Both the position numbers and the translations under genes were made by a program. The notes under the pieces are model-generated. The model had not been told where the DNA came from. It was given only the letters and a program-made list of their open reading frames with translations, and ran no database searches. From Roseobacter sp. (GTDB taxonomy: Bacteria > Pseudomonadota > Alphaproteobacteria > Rhodobacterales > Rhodobacteraceae), in assembly GCA_002731875.1 (NCBI GenBank), contig PCCY01000035.1:30933-94932 (forward strand): a stretch of DNA of 64,000 nucleotides. The letters are read 5' to 3'. Shown here one piece after another: positions 56,792 to 64,000 of the stretch (position 1 is the first letter of the stretch; each line of letters starts with the position of its first letter).

Positions 56792-57372
56792 TATAGGACC
56801 GCTTTGCGTACCATGTCCCAATACTGCGCGATGACCTGGTCCAACGACAGCCGGCCACCACTGCGAAACCAGGTGTTCACCCCGGTTAACATCGCGATAA
56901 CGGCCAGCGTCGCAATCTTGGTGTCGGCGATCACGAAGTCACCCGTGGCCGCGCCATGTTGCAGAATTGTCTCGAGGCGATCTTCATAACTGCGCCGCAA
57001 CGTTTCAACGACATTGAAATTCTCGGCAGTCAGGTTCCGCAATTCCATATAGGATATGAATACTTCGTCAGGCCGATCTGCGTGAAACCGGATATGAAAA
57101 TCGACGAAATCGCGCAGCCTGTCGAGCGGGCTCGTGGTGATGTCGTCGCGCTGCGCCTCGAGCAGTTCTTCCATGTGATCGTGGAGTAGATTGAACAACA
57201 GCGTTTGCTTGTCGGGCGTATAATTATAAAGCGCACCGGCCTGCACGCCGACTTCGGTTGCGATGGCGCGCATCGAAACAGCGGCGTATCCGTTTTGCGC
57301 AAACAGACGCAAGGCTGCATCGCGCACCTTGGGGCCAGTGATATCAGAATGAGAGCCGGTCGTACGTGCCAT
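56791..57372 (-). CDS. TetR-family regulator
   Basis: This is 193 residues. The helix-turn-helix is GPKVRDAALRLFAQNGYAAVSMRAIATEVGVQAGALYNYTPDKQTLLFNLL. The C-terminal domain (EELLEAQRDDITTSPLDRL, VFISYMELRNLTAENF) is of the type seen in regulators of acyl-CoA or branched-chain catabolism. It is convergent with pirin and divergent from the small lipoprotein gene. The target is not evident. Confidence 0.88.
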   Translation of the reverse strand: MARTTGSHSDITGPKVRDAALRLFAQNGYAAVSMRAIATEVGVQAGALYNYTPDKQTLLFNLLHDHMEELLEAQRDDITTSPLDRLRDFVDFHIRFHADRPDEVFISYMELRNLTAENFNVVETLRRSYEDRLETILQHGAATGDFVIADTKIATLAVIAMLTGVNTWFRSGGRLSLDQVIAQYWDMVRKAVL

Positions 57373-57449
57373 ATCACGAGGTTAATTGAACACGTGTTCA
57401 AACGCAAACCCCGCTTGCGCCGCAAACGCGGCTGGTGCAAAAGTGATCC

Positions 57450-57812
57450 ATGATCAGGCGCATTTCATTTTGCATAGTTGCATCGACGATTCTGCTGATG
57501 GCCGCGTGCACCCAGTTCCCTGCGCTGGATCGCCGGGCCACCCCCGAGTTACTGGCGGCAGATTACCCTAAGCTGGTTCCGATCGACCCCTTGCTCGCAT
57601 CAGCGACTGCCGGACAGATTGACGCTGTCAAAACCGAAACGGCATTGACCGGTCGTGTCGCTGGTCTGCGAGCCCGCGCCACCAGGTTGCGCGGGTCCGT
57701 TCTGTCGCGCGCGGAAAAACAGCGGCTGGCACAGGGCAACGCTAGGGAAATTCACGATGCCGCGTTGCGTGCACCATGTGAAACCGCTACATCGCGGCGC
57801 AAGCAACCTTGA
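57450..57812 (+). CDS. Small predicted lipoprotein
   Basis: This is 120 residues. The N-terminus RRISFCIVASTILLMAACTQFP has a lipobox (LMAAC) at residues 16-20. The mature part includes PELLAADYPKLVPIDPLLA, and a helical Arg-rich stretch (GLRARATRLRGSVLSRAEKQRLA). I do not recognise a named family. It precedes hom by 42 bases in the same direction. The ribosome site is weak. Confidence 0.65.
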   Translation: MIRRISFCIVASTILLMAACTQFPALDRRATPELLAADYPKLVPIDPLLASATAGQIDAVKTETALTGRVAGLRARATRLRGSVLSRAEKQRLAQGNAREIHDAALRAPCETATSRRKQP

Positions 57813-57854
57813 TCGCCCTCTGCGCCGTCGCGCATTACCACAAAGGATTTCACC

Positions 57855-59141
57855 ATGTCACAGCCGCTTCGTCTTGGGATTGCCGGATTGGGCACTGTCG
57901 GTGTCGGCGTGGTCCGGATCATTCGCAAGCAGGCTGCGCTGATCGAAGCCCGCACCGGCAGACCGGTAACGATATCGGCAGTTTCAGCGCGGAACCGCGA
58001 CAAGGATCGCGGGGTCACGCTGGATAGCTATGCATGGGAGAATGACCCCGTGGCGCTGGCCAAGCGTGACGATGTCGATGTGTTCGTAGAACTGATAGGC
58101 GGCGACGCAGGGCCTGCCAAGGATGCGACCGAGGCAGCCCTGGGGTCGGGCAAGGATGTCGTCACCGCGAACAAGGCGATGCTGGCGATCCATGGGCAGG
58201 CGCTCGCTGAACAAGCCGAAGCCGCCGGTTGTCTGATCCGGTACGAGGCGGCCGTGGCTGGTGGTATCCCGGTCATCAAAACCCTGACCGAAGCCCTCGC
58301 GGGAAACGAGATCAGCCGCGTCATCGGCGTGATGAACGGGACCTGCAACTATATCCTTACCCGGATGGAAGAGACCGGCAACACCTATGAATCACTCTTC
58401 AAAGAAGCAGAGGCGCTTGGCTATCTTGAGGCCGATCCCAACCTGGATGTCGGCGGTATCGACGCGGCCCATAAACTGGCGATTCTGTCATCCATCGCCT
58501 TTGGCACTCAGGTCGATTTTGCCGGGATCGAGATCGAAGGCATTCAACGTGTCAGCATAGAAGACATTCAGGCCGCCGCGAATATGGGCTATAAGATCAA
58601 GCTGCTTGGGGTGTCGCAGATGACCGGTCGGGGTCTTGAGCAACGCATGCAACCCTGTCTTGTACCCGATAGGTCGCCGTTGGGGCAGCTTGCTGGCGGC
58701 ACCAACATGATCGTTCTGGAAGGCGACGCAATCGGTCAGGTCGTCCTGCGCGGGCCAGGTGCCGGAGAAGGCCCTACCGCAAGTGCCGTGCTGTCTGATA
58801 TTTGCGATATCGCGCGGGGTTGGCATGGTCCGGTATTCGGGCGCAAGGCCACCACTTTGGCATCGGCGACTTCCGCGTTGTCGCAGCGCCCGGCTGCGTT
58901 TTACCTGAGGATGGGCCTGCTGGACAAACCCGGTGCCCTGGCGAAAATTGCCACCGTGCTGGGAGAGGCTGGCATCAGCATCGATAGAATGCGCCAGACC
59001 GAACATCGCAGTGATCTGGCACCGGTTTTGATCGTTACCCATAAAACCAGCCGCAGCGCGCTGGACGAAGCCTTGGAGGCGATGACGCGAACCGGGGTTT
59101 TGGCCACCGACCCTGTCGCGTTGCGGATCGAGGATTTGTAG
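57855..59141 (+). CDS. hom: Homoserine dehydrogenase
   Basis: The protein has 428 residues. The cofactor site reads LGIAGLGTVGVGVVRIIRKQ, and SAVSARNRDKDRG, TANKAMLAIHG and YEAAVAGGIPVIKTL follow. MNGTCNYILTRMEE, EADPNLDVGGIDAAHKLAIL are substrate and catalytic regions. A C-terminal ACT domain (FYLRMGLLDKPGALAKIATVLGEAGISIDRM) should give feedback control by threonine. It reduces aspartate semialdehyde to homoserine. AAAGGA precedes the ATG. Confidence 0.97.
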   Translation: MSQPLRLGIAGLGTVGVGVVRIIRKQAALIEARTGRPVTISAVSARNRDKDRGVTLDSYAWENDPVALAKRDDVDVFVELIGGDAGPAKDATEAALGSGKDVVTANKAMLAIHGQALAEQAEAAGCLIRYEAAVAGGIPVIKTLTEALAGNEISRVIGVMNGTCNYILTRMEETGNTYESLFKEAEALGYLEADPNLDVGGIDAAHKLAILSSIAFGTQVDFAGIEIEGIQRVSIEDIQAAANMGYKIKLLGVSQMTGRGLEQRMQPCLVPDRSPLGQLAGGTNMIVLEGDAIGQVVLRGPGAGEGPTASAVLSDICDIARGWHGPVFGRKATTLASATSALSQRPAAFYLRMGLLDKPGALAKIATVLGEAGISIDRMRQTEHRSDLAPVLIVTHKTSRSALDEALEAMTRTGVLATDPVALRIEDL

Positions 59142-59200
59142 CGCCCGCGCTTTCGGCACCCAGCCGTGGTTGGACATGAGCCGATGCCGCCTGTTGTAAA

Positions 59201-59237
59201 TGCGGGAGCCTTCGGCGAGGATTTTTTACCATTTGGA
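59201..59237 (+). repeat. Possible Rhodobacterales intergenic element before recJ
   Basis: CGGGAGCCTTCGGCGAGG followed by a run of six T occurs directly before recJ. It is a variant of the frequent GCCTCCGGCGGGAGTATTT-like element I recall from intergenic regions of Rhodobacterales. It can fold as a small GCC-TTC-GGC hairpin and may act as a weak terminator after hom. Confidence 0.4.
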
Positions 59238-59248
59238 ATGGAGCGCGC

Positions 59249-60988
59249 GTGAGCTTTTTAGATGTTGAGATGTCCTTGAGCGGGCGACGGTGGGTGGGCC
59301 CGGGGGTCGAGACCGAGCGTGCAACGGAAGTGTTGGTTCAGCAGACCGGTTTACCTCTTGCCCTGTGTCAGGTGCTGGCGCGGCGCGGCGTCACAGCGGA
59401 CGAGACCGGTCCGTTCCTTGAGCCGTCACTGCGGGAGTTGTTGCCCGATCCGAGATCGCTGCGCGACATGGAAAAGGCCGCGAGGCGGTTTTTGGCCGCG
59501 GTGAGAGCGCGGCAGCGGATTGCTGTGTTTGCCGATTATGATGTGGACGGCGGCAGCTCTGCCGCGTTGCTGTTGGTTTGGTTGCGCCAGATGGGCTGTG
59601 CCGCCACGCTTTACGTGCCCGACCGGATCGACGAGGGATATGGACCCAATGACGCAGCGATGGCAGATTTGGCGATCAGCCATGATCTGATCGTTTGTGT
59701 AGATTGCGGAACGCTTTCTCATGGGCCGATCGCGGCGGCCGTCGGCGCGGATGTGATTGTGCTTGATCATCACCTGGGTGGTGAGACGTTGCCCGGGGCC
59801 GTTGCCGTAGTGAACCCGAACCGACAAGACGAAGATGGCGCATTGGCGCATCTTTGTGCCGCGGGCGTGGTTTTTCTGTTGCTGGTTGAAGTGGGACGTC
59901 AGTTGCGCGACGATGGGTCCCAAGGTCCTGATTTAATGGCGTTCCTGGATCTTGTTGCGTTGGCAACGGTGGCGGATGTTGCGCCGCTGGTCGGGGTTAA
60001 CCGCGCTTTCGTGCGGCAAGGGTTGAGGGTTATGGCGAGGCGCGACCGCGCAGGATTGGCGGCCCTTGCCGATCTGGCCCGTATGGATACGGCCCCAAAT
60101 GCATATCATCTCGGCTTTTTGCTGGGGCCGCGCATCAATGCGGGCGGGCGCATCGGACAGGCAGATCTGGGTGCCCGGTTGTTGGCCTGTAATGACCCGC
60201 ATGAGGCTGCGGCCCTGGCCGAGCGACTGGATCTTTTAAATAGCGAACGTCGTGAGGTAGAGGCCCATGTGCGTGCTGTCGCGTTAGAGCAGGCGGAAAA
60301 GCGCGGGTTTGACGCGCCTCTGGCCTGGGCGTCGGGCGCGGGGTGGCATCCCGGTGTGGTCGGCATTGTGGCGTCACGCCTCAAGGAGGCGTCGAACCGG
60401 CCCTCGATCGTGATCGGCTTTGAAAACGGAATCGGCAAGGGATCCGGCCGGTCTGTCAGCGGTATCGATCTGGGAGCTCCGATCCAGCGGCTGGTTGCCG
60501 AGGGTCTGTTGCTGAAGGGGGGCGGGCACAAGATGGCCGCAGGCTTGACCGTAGCCGAAGACAAGCTTGACGCGGCCATGACGCGGCTCTCAGAGCTGTT
60601 GGAAAAACAGGGTGCACATCTTGGCGGTGCAGCGGAGTTGCGTCTGGACGGTATGTTGATGCCCGCAGCGGCCACCGTGGAGCTTGCCCACCAGATAGAT
60701 CAGGCGGGTCCCTTTGGTGCCGGTGCCCCCGCCCCCCGCTATGCATTTTCCGGCGTGCAAATCCGTCACGCCAAGCGCGTCGGAGAAAGCCATCTGAAAA
60801 TCAGCTTTGGTGACGGCGGAGGCACCTACATCGATGCCATCGCATTTGGGGCGTTCGACGGAAAACTGGGCCCTGCTTTGGAAAATCATGGTGGGGCTCG
60901 GTTTCATCTGGCTGGCCGTTTGGACATCAATAGCTGGCGCGGCCGTCAATCAATACAACTGCGACTGGAAGACGCCGCACCGGCGTAA
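59249..60988 (+). CDS. recJ: Single-stranded-DNA-specific exonuclease RecJ
   Basis: This is 579 residues with a GTG start and GGAG 6-7 bases upstream. DHH-domain motifs are AVFADYDVDGGSSAALLL, YGPNDAA, VCVDCGT and VLDHHLGGE. The DHHA1 part has GKGSGRSVSGIDLG and GGGHKMAAGLT. A C-terminal OB-like domain ends in WRGRQSIQLRLEDAAPA. RecJ is a 5'-3' exonuclease in recombination and mismatch repair. It precedes tRNA-Glu on the same strand. Confidence 0.96.
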   Translation: MSFLDVEMSLSGRRWVGPGVETERATEVLVQQTGLPLALCQVLARRGVTADETGPFLEPSLRELLPDPRSLRDMEKAARRFLAAVRARQRIAVFADYDVDGGSSAALLLVWLRQMGCAATLYVPDRIDEGYGPNDAAMADLAISHDLIVCVDCGTLSHGPIAAAVGADVIVLDHHLGGETLPGAVAVVNPNRQDEDGALAHLCAAGVVFLLLVEVGRQLRDDGSQGPDLMAFLDLVALATVADVAPLVGVNRAFVRQGLRVMARRDRAGLAALADLARMDTAPNAYHLGFLLGPRINAGGRIGQADLGARLLACNDPHEAAALAERLDLLNSERREVEAHVRAVALEQAEKRGFDAPLAWASGAGWHPGVVGIVASRLKEASNRPSIVIGFENGIGKGSGRSVSGIDLGAPIQRLVAEGLLLKGGGHKMAAGLTVAEDKLDAAMTRLSELLEKQGAHLGGAAELRLDGMLMPAAATVELAHQIDQAGPFGAGAPAPRYAFSGVQIRHAKRVGESHLKISFGDGGGTYIDAIAFGAFDGKLGPALENHGGARFHLAGRLDINSWRGRQSIQLRLEDAAPA

Positions 60989-61064
60989 ATGTTTTTTCAT
61001 TTCTTGGCGATTTCTGCTTGCGCCCTTTGCCAGCTTTGCTTAAAGAACCGCTCACAAGCTAAGT

Positions 61065-61139
61065 GGCCCGTTCGTCTATCGGTTAGGACGTCAGGTTTTC
61101 AACCTGAAAAGAGGGGTTCGACTCCCCTACGGGCTGCCA
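61065..61139 (+). tRNA. tRNA-Glu (anticodon TTC)
   Basis: This is 75 bases including the encoded CCA. The acceptor arms GGCCCGT and ACGGGCT pair (G-U at the end), the D loop is TCTATCGGTTAGGAC, the anticodon arm CAGGTTTTCAACCTG holds TTC, and the T arm is AGGGGTTCGACTCCCCT. An AT-richer stretch with a recombinase starts after its 3' end. Confidence 0.97.
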
Positions 61140-61386
61140 CTTATCTTTTCTTGATACAAATCAGGCGCTTATTATATTTTGCGCGGAATCTTTCCCATAG
61201 GTTTTTACCATAGGCTTGTTTTCCCTTGCGGTGGCGACTTCAACCACCTCGTTAGCCTGAAGTCCTGGCTCAACTCGGCGACATCACCTGCAACCCCTTG
61301 CTGTCAGTAAGCAGAAATCCGCTTGCAATACAGGTTTGTTCACTGCACAGTGCCGGTCAGCACAACCAAGTGAGAGAAAAACCTGC

Positions 61387-61686
61387 ATGAGAACTTTAGC
61401 ATTAACCCTCGGGGCAACATTTGCTTTGACAGCTTGCACAGAAATGGCGTCAGAGCCGATTGTCACATCTTTCAACGAATCGTCGGTCGGGATTCAAATT
61501 CAGCAAAGCACGTTCGCTGTAATGACACCTGAAGCAGAGGCTAAGTCTATTGCTATGGCTGATGCAAAGGCACAGGAAATATGTAGCCGTGGCCCTAAGC
61601 GTCGTGCTGAGCGGACAAGTTCCCGTCAGGTTCCTGCTGGTGAGTACATGATTGCAACTGAGTATCTCTACCTTTGCCTTAACTAA
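61387..61686 (+). CDS. Small predicted lipoprotein
   Basis: This is 99 residues from MRTLALTLGATFALTACTEM, with the lipobox LTAC. The mature part contains a predicted strand-helix pattern: VTSFNESSVGIQIQ, then AKSIAMADAKAQEICSRGPKRRA and a final EYLYLCLN. Two Cys (EICS, LYLC) may pair. I do not recognise it beyond small exported lipoprotein. The composition is AT-richer than the genes left of the tRNA. Confidence 0.65.
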   Translation: MRTLALTLGATFALTACTEMASEPIVTSFNESSVGIQIQQSTFAVMTPEAEAKSIAMADAKAQEICSRGPKRRAERTSSRQVPAGEYMIATEYLYLCLN

Positions 61687-61918
61687 GTACTGCGGGACAT
61701 ATGGTGCTTTTGGTGGCGAGTGGCATGGCTGTACAAATAAAAGAAGCAACCCAGAGCGGCGAGTGAATTTTCCTAGGCTTTCGAGGTGACTGCCAAACAA
61801 GAAAGCCAGCCTGCTAGAGAGCAAGCCAAAGGTAGGTTATGGAAGCGGCTATTCAGCTAACATGATTTCCCGCTGAGATTGATCGTGCCGAGGTTGGCAA
61901 AATGAGAGGAACAAAAAC

Positions 61919-62743
61919 ATGAACCACTTCAAGGTCGCCATAATCCCATTGTTACTCGCTCTCCCCCCCAGTACAGCGATAGCAGACAGAACCGACCTCC
62001 CTCAGACGTACTACAAGCATGGGTTGATCGAGGACGCTAAGCGCGAGTTCATTGCCGTCACCTTTGATCGCAAGGCCGACGACGAAGAGAAGGCAAAATC
62101 ACTTTCGGCTCTTGGCGACATAGCCTTCGACGAAAGCAAAACAGCCTTGGCTTTGGCGACTTGGCGAGAACTGATTGAAACATATCCAGAAAGCAAAGAG
62201 GCAAAGCTGGTTTCTGAGCGCATCGGTCAACTCGGTCAAGCCGTTGAGGAATCAACCGGCGAAACACTGGACAACGCAATCGCCCGCTCCTACATCCGCC
62301 ACGGCGATTTCTGGTCGAGAGGGAAAGAAGAGAAGCTCACCATAGATTCAAGCTGGATTCCGAGCGACAAGGCAGCCATCGGCTGGTTCGACCGCGTAAT
62401 TAATGAATTTCCTGATACACCTGCCGCTACTTTGGCGTTGAAAAAGAAATTTTACACCCTCAATGGATGGAAAGAGCCAGGGCAATACGGAAGTGAATAT
62501 GGTCTAGCAAAAATGCCTAGCAGAGTTGACCCATTGATCCAAGTTTTCGAGGAACTGAAAGTGGCTTCGCCCAACGACCCAGATTTGCAGCGTTTTCGTT
62601 ATATGATTGCACAAGGTTTCTGGAAGGCAAAAAAATTCGATCAAACTCGTGAGTGGCTCCAGAAAATCATAGATGACGATCAAGGTAAGGGTGGCTTCTA
62701 CAAAGACCTAGCCGAATGGAGGCTAAAGAAGGTCGAATACTAA
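61919..62743 (+). CDS. Exported TPR-like protein of unknown function
   Basis: This is 274 residues with a signal peptide (VAIIPLLLALPPSTAIA). The mature part is made of helical pairs that look like tetratricopeptide repeats: AKREFIAVTFDRKADDEEKAKSLSALGDIAFDESKTALALATWRELIETYPESKEAKL, then IGWFDRVINEFPDTPAATLALKKKFYTL and FRYMIAQGFWKAKKFDQTREWLQKII. Such proteins act as scaffolds in the periplasm. AGGA precedes the ATG. AT-rich codon use and the position next to a recombinase suggest acquired DNA. Confidence 0.7.
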   Translation: MNHFKVAIIPLLLALPPSTAIADRTDLPQTYYKHGLIEDAKREFIAVTFDRKADDEEKAKSLSALGDIAFDESKTALALATWRELIETYPESKEAKLVSERIGQLGQAVEESTGETLDNAIARSYIRHGDFWSRGKEEKLTIDSSWIPSDKAAIGWFDRVINEFPDTPAATLALKKKFYTLNGWKEPGQYGSEYGLAKMPSRVDPLIQVFEELKVASPNDPDLQRFRYMIAQGFWKAKKFDQTREWLQKIIDDDQGKGGFYKDLAEWRLKKVEY

Positions 62744-62893
62744 CTGTAACGATACCTGCAATCGAAGTATCAAGACTGATGGGTAGCTAACCAACAAAAC
62801 GAAACCCTGAGTTTTTTCTTTCCCTAGGGAATAGGGCGGGTAGCGCTGCTAGTGAAATCCCCCAGTCTGAGAAACTGGAAGGTTCCACCGTTT

Positions 62894-63463
62894 TTAGACG
62901 GAGGCTTTCGCTGATCCAAGTATGCGGTACAGGCTGGCCCTGCTGATACCTAGTTGCTCACAAACCTTGGCCTTGCTCATACCGGACTTGAGCAGTGACA
63001 GGGCGGCATCGGTCTTCGCCATGGCTGTAGGTTTGCGCCCTGTGTACTTCCCTTCAGCCTTGGCCTTGGCAATGCCTTCCTTCTGGCGTTCAAGCATCAT
63101 CTCACGCTCGAACTGTGCAACAGAAGCCATGACGTTGAGCATCATTCGTCCGGTGGCTGTAGTAGTATCGACCTGCTGACCGCCCATAGACAGGATAACC
63201 ACACCAGCGCCCTTGGCCTCTAACACTTCCAAAAGTTCCCCAAGGTGACGCACAGACCTTGCGAGACGATCCAGCTTGCAGACCACCAACTTGTCACCTG
63301 ACCTAAGCGACCTAATGGCGGCATCCAACTGCTGACGCTCACCTACAGAGGAAACCTGTTCCTGATATAGCTCTTCGCAGCCAAGGGCCTTCAAGTCCCG
63401 CACCTGAGCCTCAAGCCCTGCGTCCTGCTCCAGTGTCGATGTTCTCGCGTAACCTACCAACAT
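62894..63463 (-). CDS. Serine recombinase (resolvase/invertase family)
   Basis: This is 189 residues. The catalytic Ser is in YARTSTLEQD, followed by the conserved LVVCKLDRLARSVRHLGELLEVLEAKGAGVVIL, TGRMMLNVMASVAQFEREMMLERQKEGIAKAKAEGKYTGRK, and a C-terminal helix-turn-helix (SKAKVCEQLGISRASLYRIL). Such small enzymes are resolvases of Tn3-type elements or plasmids, or invertases. GAAAGAGACGG precedes the ATG. It faces a region with inverted repeats that could be its res site. Confidence 0.93.
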   Translation of the reverse strand: MLVGYARTSTLEQDAGLEAQVRDLKALGCEELYQEQVSSVGERQQLDAAIRSLRSGDKLVVCKLDRLARSVRHLGELLEVLEAKGAGVVILSMGGQQVDTTTATGRMMLNVMASVAQFEREMMLERQKEGIAKAKAEGKYTGRKPTAMAKTDAALSLLKSGMSKAKVCEQLGISRASLYRILGSAKASV

Positions 63464-63823
63464 ATCCGTCTCTTTCTCATATGATTCTAAGGATATTATG
63501 AGAATAGCCTCAATAGGATGGGATGTATAGGCTTTTGAGACAGTTTCTCACTGTGTCACTGGATCAGGGTCTATTGACGCAGAGAGTTTGAGTTGAGAGA
63601 GCGGACAAGCTTATACCGGCACCCGCAAATTGCCGGATGTTGCCAACGCCTGAATGGCTGCCTTATGCAGATGGCAGAGACTGCAAGGCTCGGGCTGTCA
63701 CCCCAAAGGCCTATTGCGACTCGTGAGCAAGATGCCCGAACCGATCCACTAGCCTCCGCTGTGCGTTATCGACGATCAGTTGCTCTCTACCGAAGGTTTT
63801 TCTTCAGGTTATAAACCACTACT
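63464..63823. other. Non-coding stretch upstream of the recombinase, with inverted repeats
   Basis: These 360 bases contain no supported frame. CTCATA...TATGAG at 63476-63502 and TGAGA-CAGTT-TCTCA at about 63536-63550 are inverted repeats right upstream of the recombinase start, as in res sites. No transposon ends were identified. Confidence 0.45.
63476..63502. promoter_or_regulatory. Candidate res-type subsite upstream of the recombinase
   Basis: CTCATA at 63476 and TATGAG ending at 63502 form an inverted repeat around an AT-rich centre, 13 bases from the recombinase ATG. A 27-base palindrome with AT centre fits a resolvase subsite. Confidence 0.4.
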
Positions 63824-64000
63824 CTAAATGAACCCCATACGCATCTGCCCCTGCGCTTGATCCAGTTCGAGTGAAAAGGCCTCGCGAACGTCTTGAAAAA
63901 TTGACCTGAGCCCCAAGTTCCCTCCAGCTTTGGGCGGAGTCCTTGGAGTTAAATCTTTGGCGTTAAGCCGCCATCTTGTCCATTGTCTTTCTCTGCAAAA
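63824..64000 (-). CDS. Partial reading frame at the right edge, unidentified
   Basis: The minus strand is open from the window edge to a TAG at 63824, 58 codons. The end reads PKAGGNLGLRSIFQDVREAFSLELDQAQGQMRMGFI in segments, with good coding-like composition in its second half. I cannot name it; it could be the C-terminus of a mobile-element gene. A second minus frame closes at about 63968. Weak call. Confidence 0.3.
   Translation of the reverse strand, partial: FCRERQWTRWRLNAKDLTPRTPPKAGGNLGLRSIFQDVREAFSLELDQAQGQMRMGFI

Noticed and set aside
63593..63814. 73-codon plus-strand frame near the right end
   Set aside because: Arg-rich, without ribosome site or recognisable domain; treated as non-coding.

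Overview
The window looks like a chromosomal piece of a marine alphaproteobacterium of the Rhodobacterales (Roseobacter group). This is inferred from about 58-60 % GC, from the order rpiA / gor / hflK / hflC / degP, from a glp operon built around an ABC glycerol importer rather than GlpF, from a sitABCD manganese importer next to a Mur-type Fur regulator, and from a GC-rich hairpin element before recJ of a kind I recall from this order. No rRNA, CRISPR array or intact insertion sequence was seen. Two tRNA genes are present: Ser(GCT) and Glu(TTC).

Layout. 1-6437: a two-component system (sensor kinase cut by the left edge, OmpR-type regulator) with a PepSY protein, a DedA-PAP2-LssY fusion, an unknown exported protein and a COG4705 membrane protein, probably an envelope-sensing and remodelling group. 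6565-10517: a polyamine-type ABC importer with a terminator-like hairpin just after the binding-protein gene. 11038-18179: two copper-resistance copA-copB pairs (one CopA Sec-type, one Tat-type), a small secreted Cys/His protein and a cytochrome b561. 18377-25493: mixed metabolism, with an ABC exporter membrane domain lacking its ATPase, a class III aminotransferase, tRNA-Ser, a LysR regulator, an SDR with an altered active site, and small membrane and lipoprotein genes.

24348-38547: the glycerol region. On the minus strand run glpD-glpS-glpT-glpP-glpQ-glpU-glpV-glpK-fbp-adh: uptake, phosphorylation and oxidation of glycerol, followed by class I fructose-1,6-bisphosphatase and an iron-type alcohol dehydrogenase. 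Divergently lie glpR and two extra permease genes that look like copies of glpP and glpQ. 38544-43307: sitABCD, a divergent mur gene with two palindromes between them, and a TetR regulator. 43447-49849: degP, hflC, hflK, gor and rpiA, all minus strand.

50054-60988: a type III polyketide synthase fused by overlap to an isoprenylcysteine-methyltransferase-like gene (a BpsA-BpsB-like pair), a GST, L-serine dehydratase, a nitroreductase, a beta-hydroxyacid dehydrogenase, pirin, a TetR regulator, a small lipoprotein, homoserine dehydrogenase and recJ. 61065-64000: tRNA-Glu followed by a visibly AT-richer accessory stretch with a small lipoprotein, a TPR-like periplasmic protein, a serine recombinase with a possible res-like site, and a fragment of an unidentified reading frame at the right edge. 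The best candidates for something little described are the orphan glpPQ-like permease pair, the altered copper modules, the ATPase-less ABC membrane domain, and the polyketide/methyltransferase pair.
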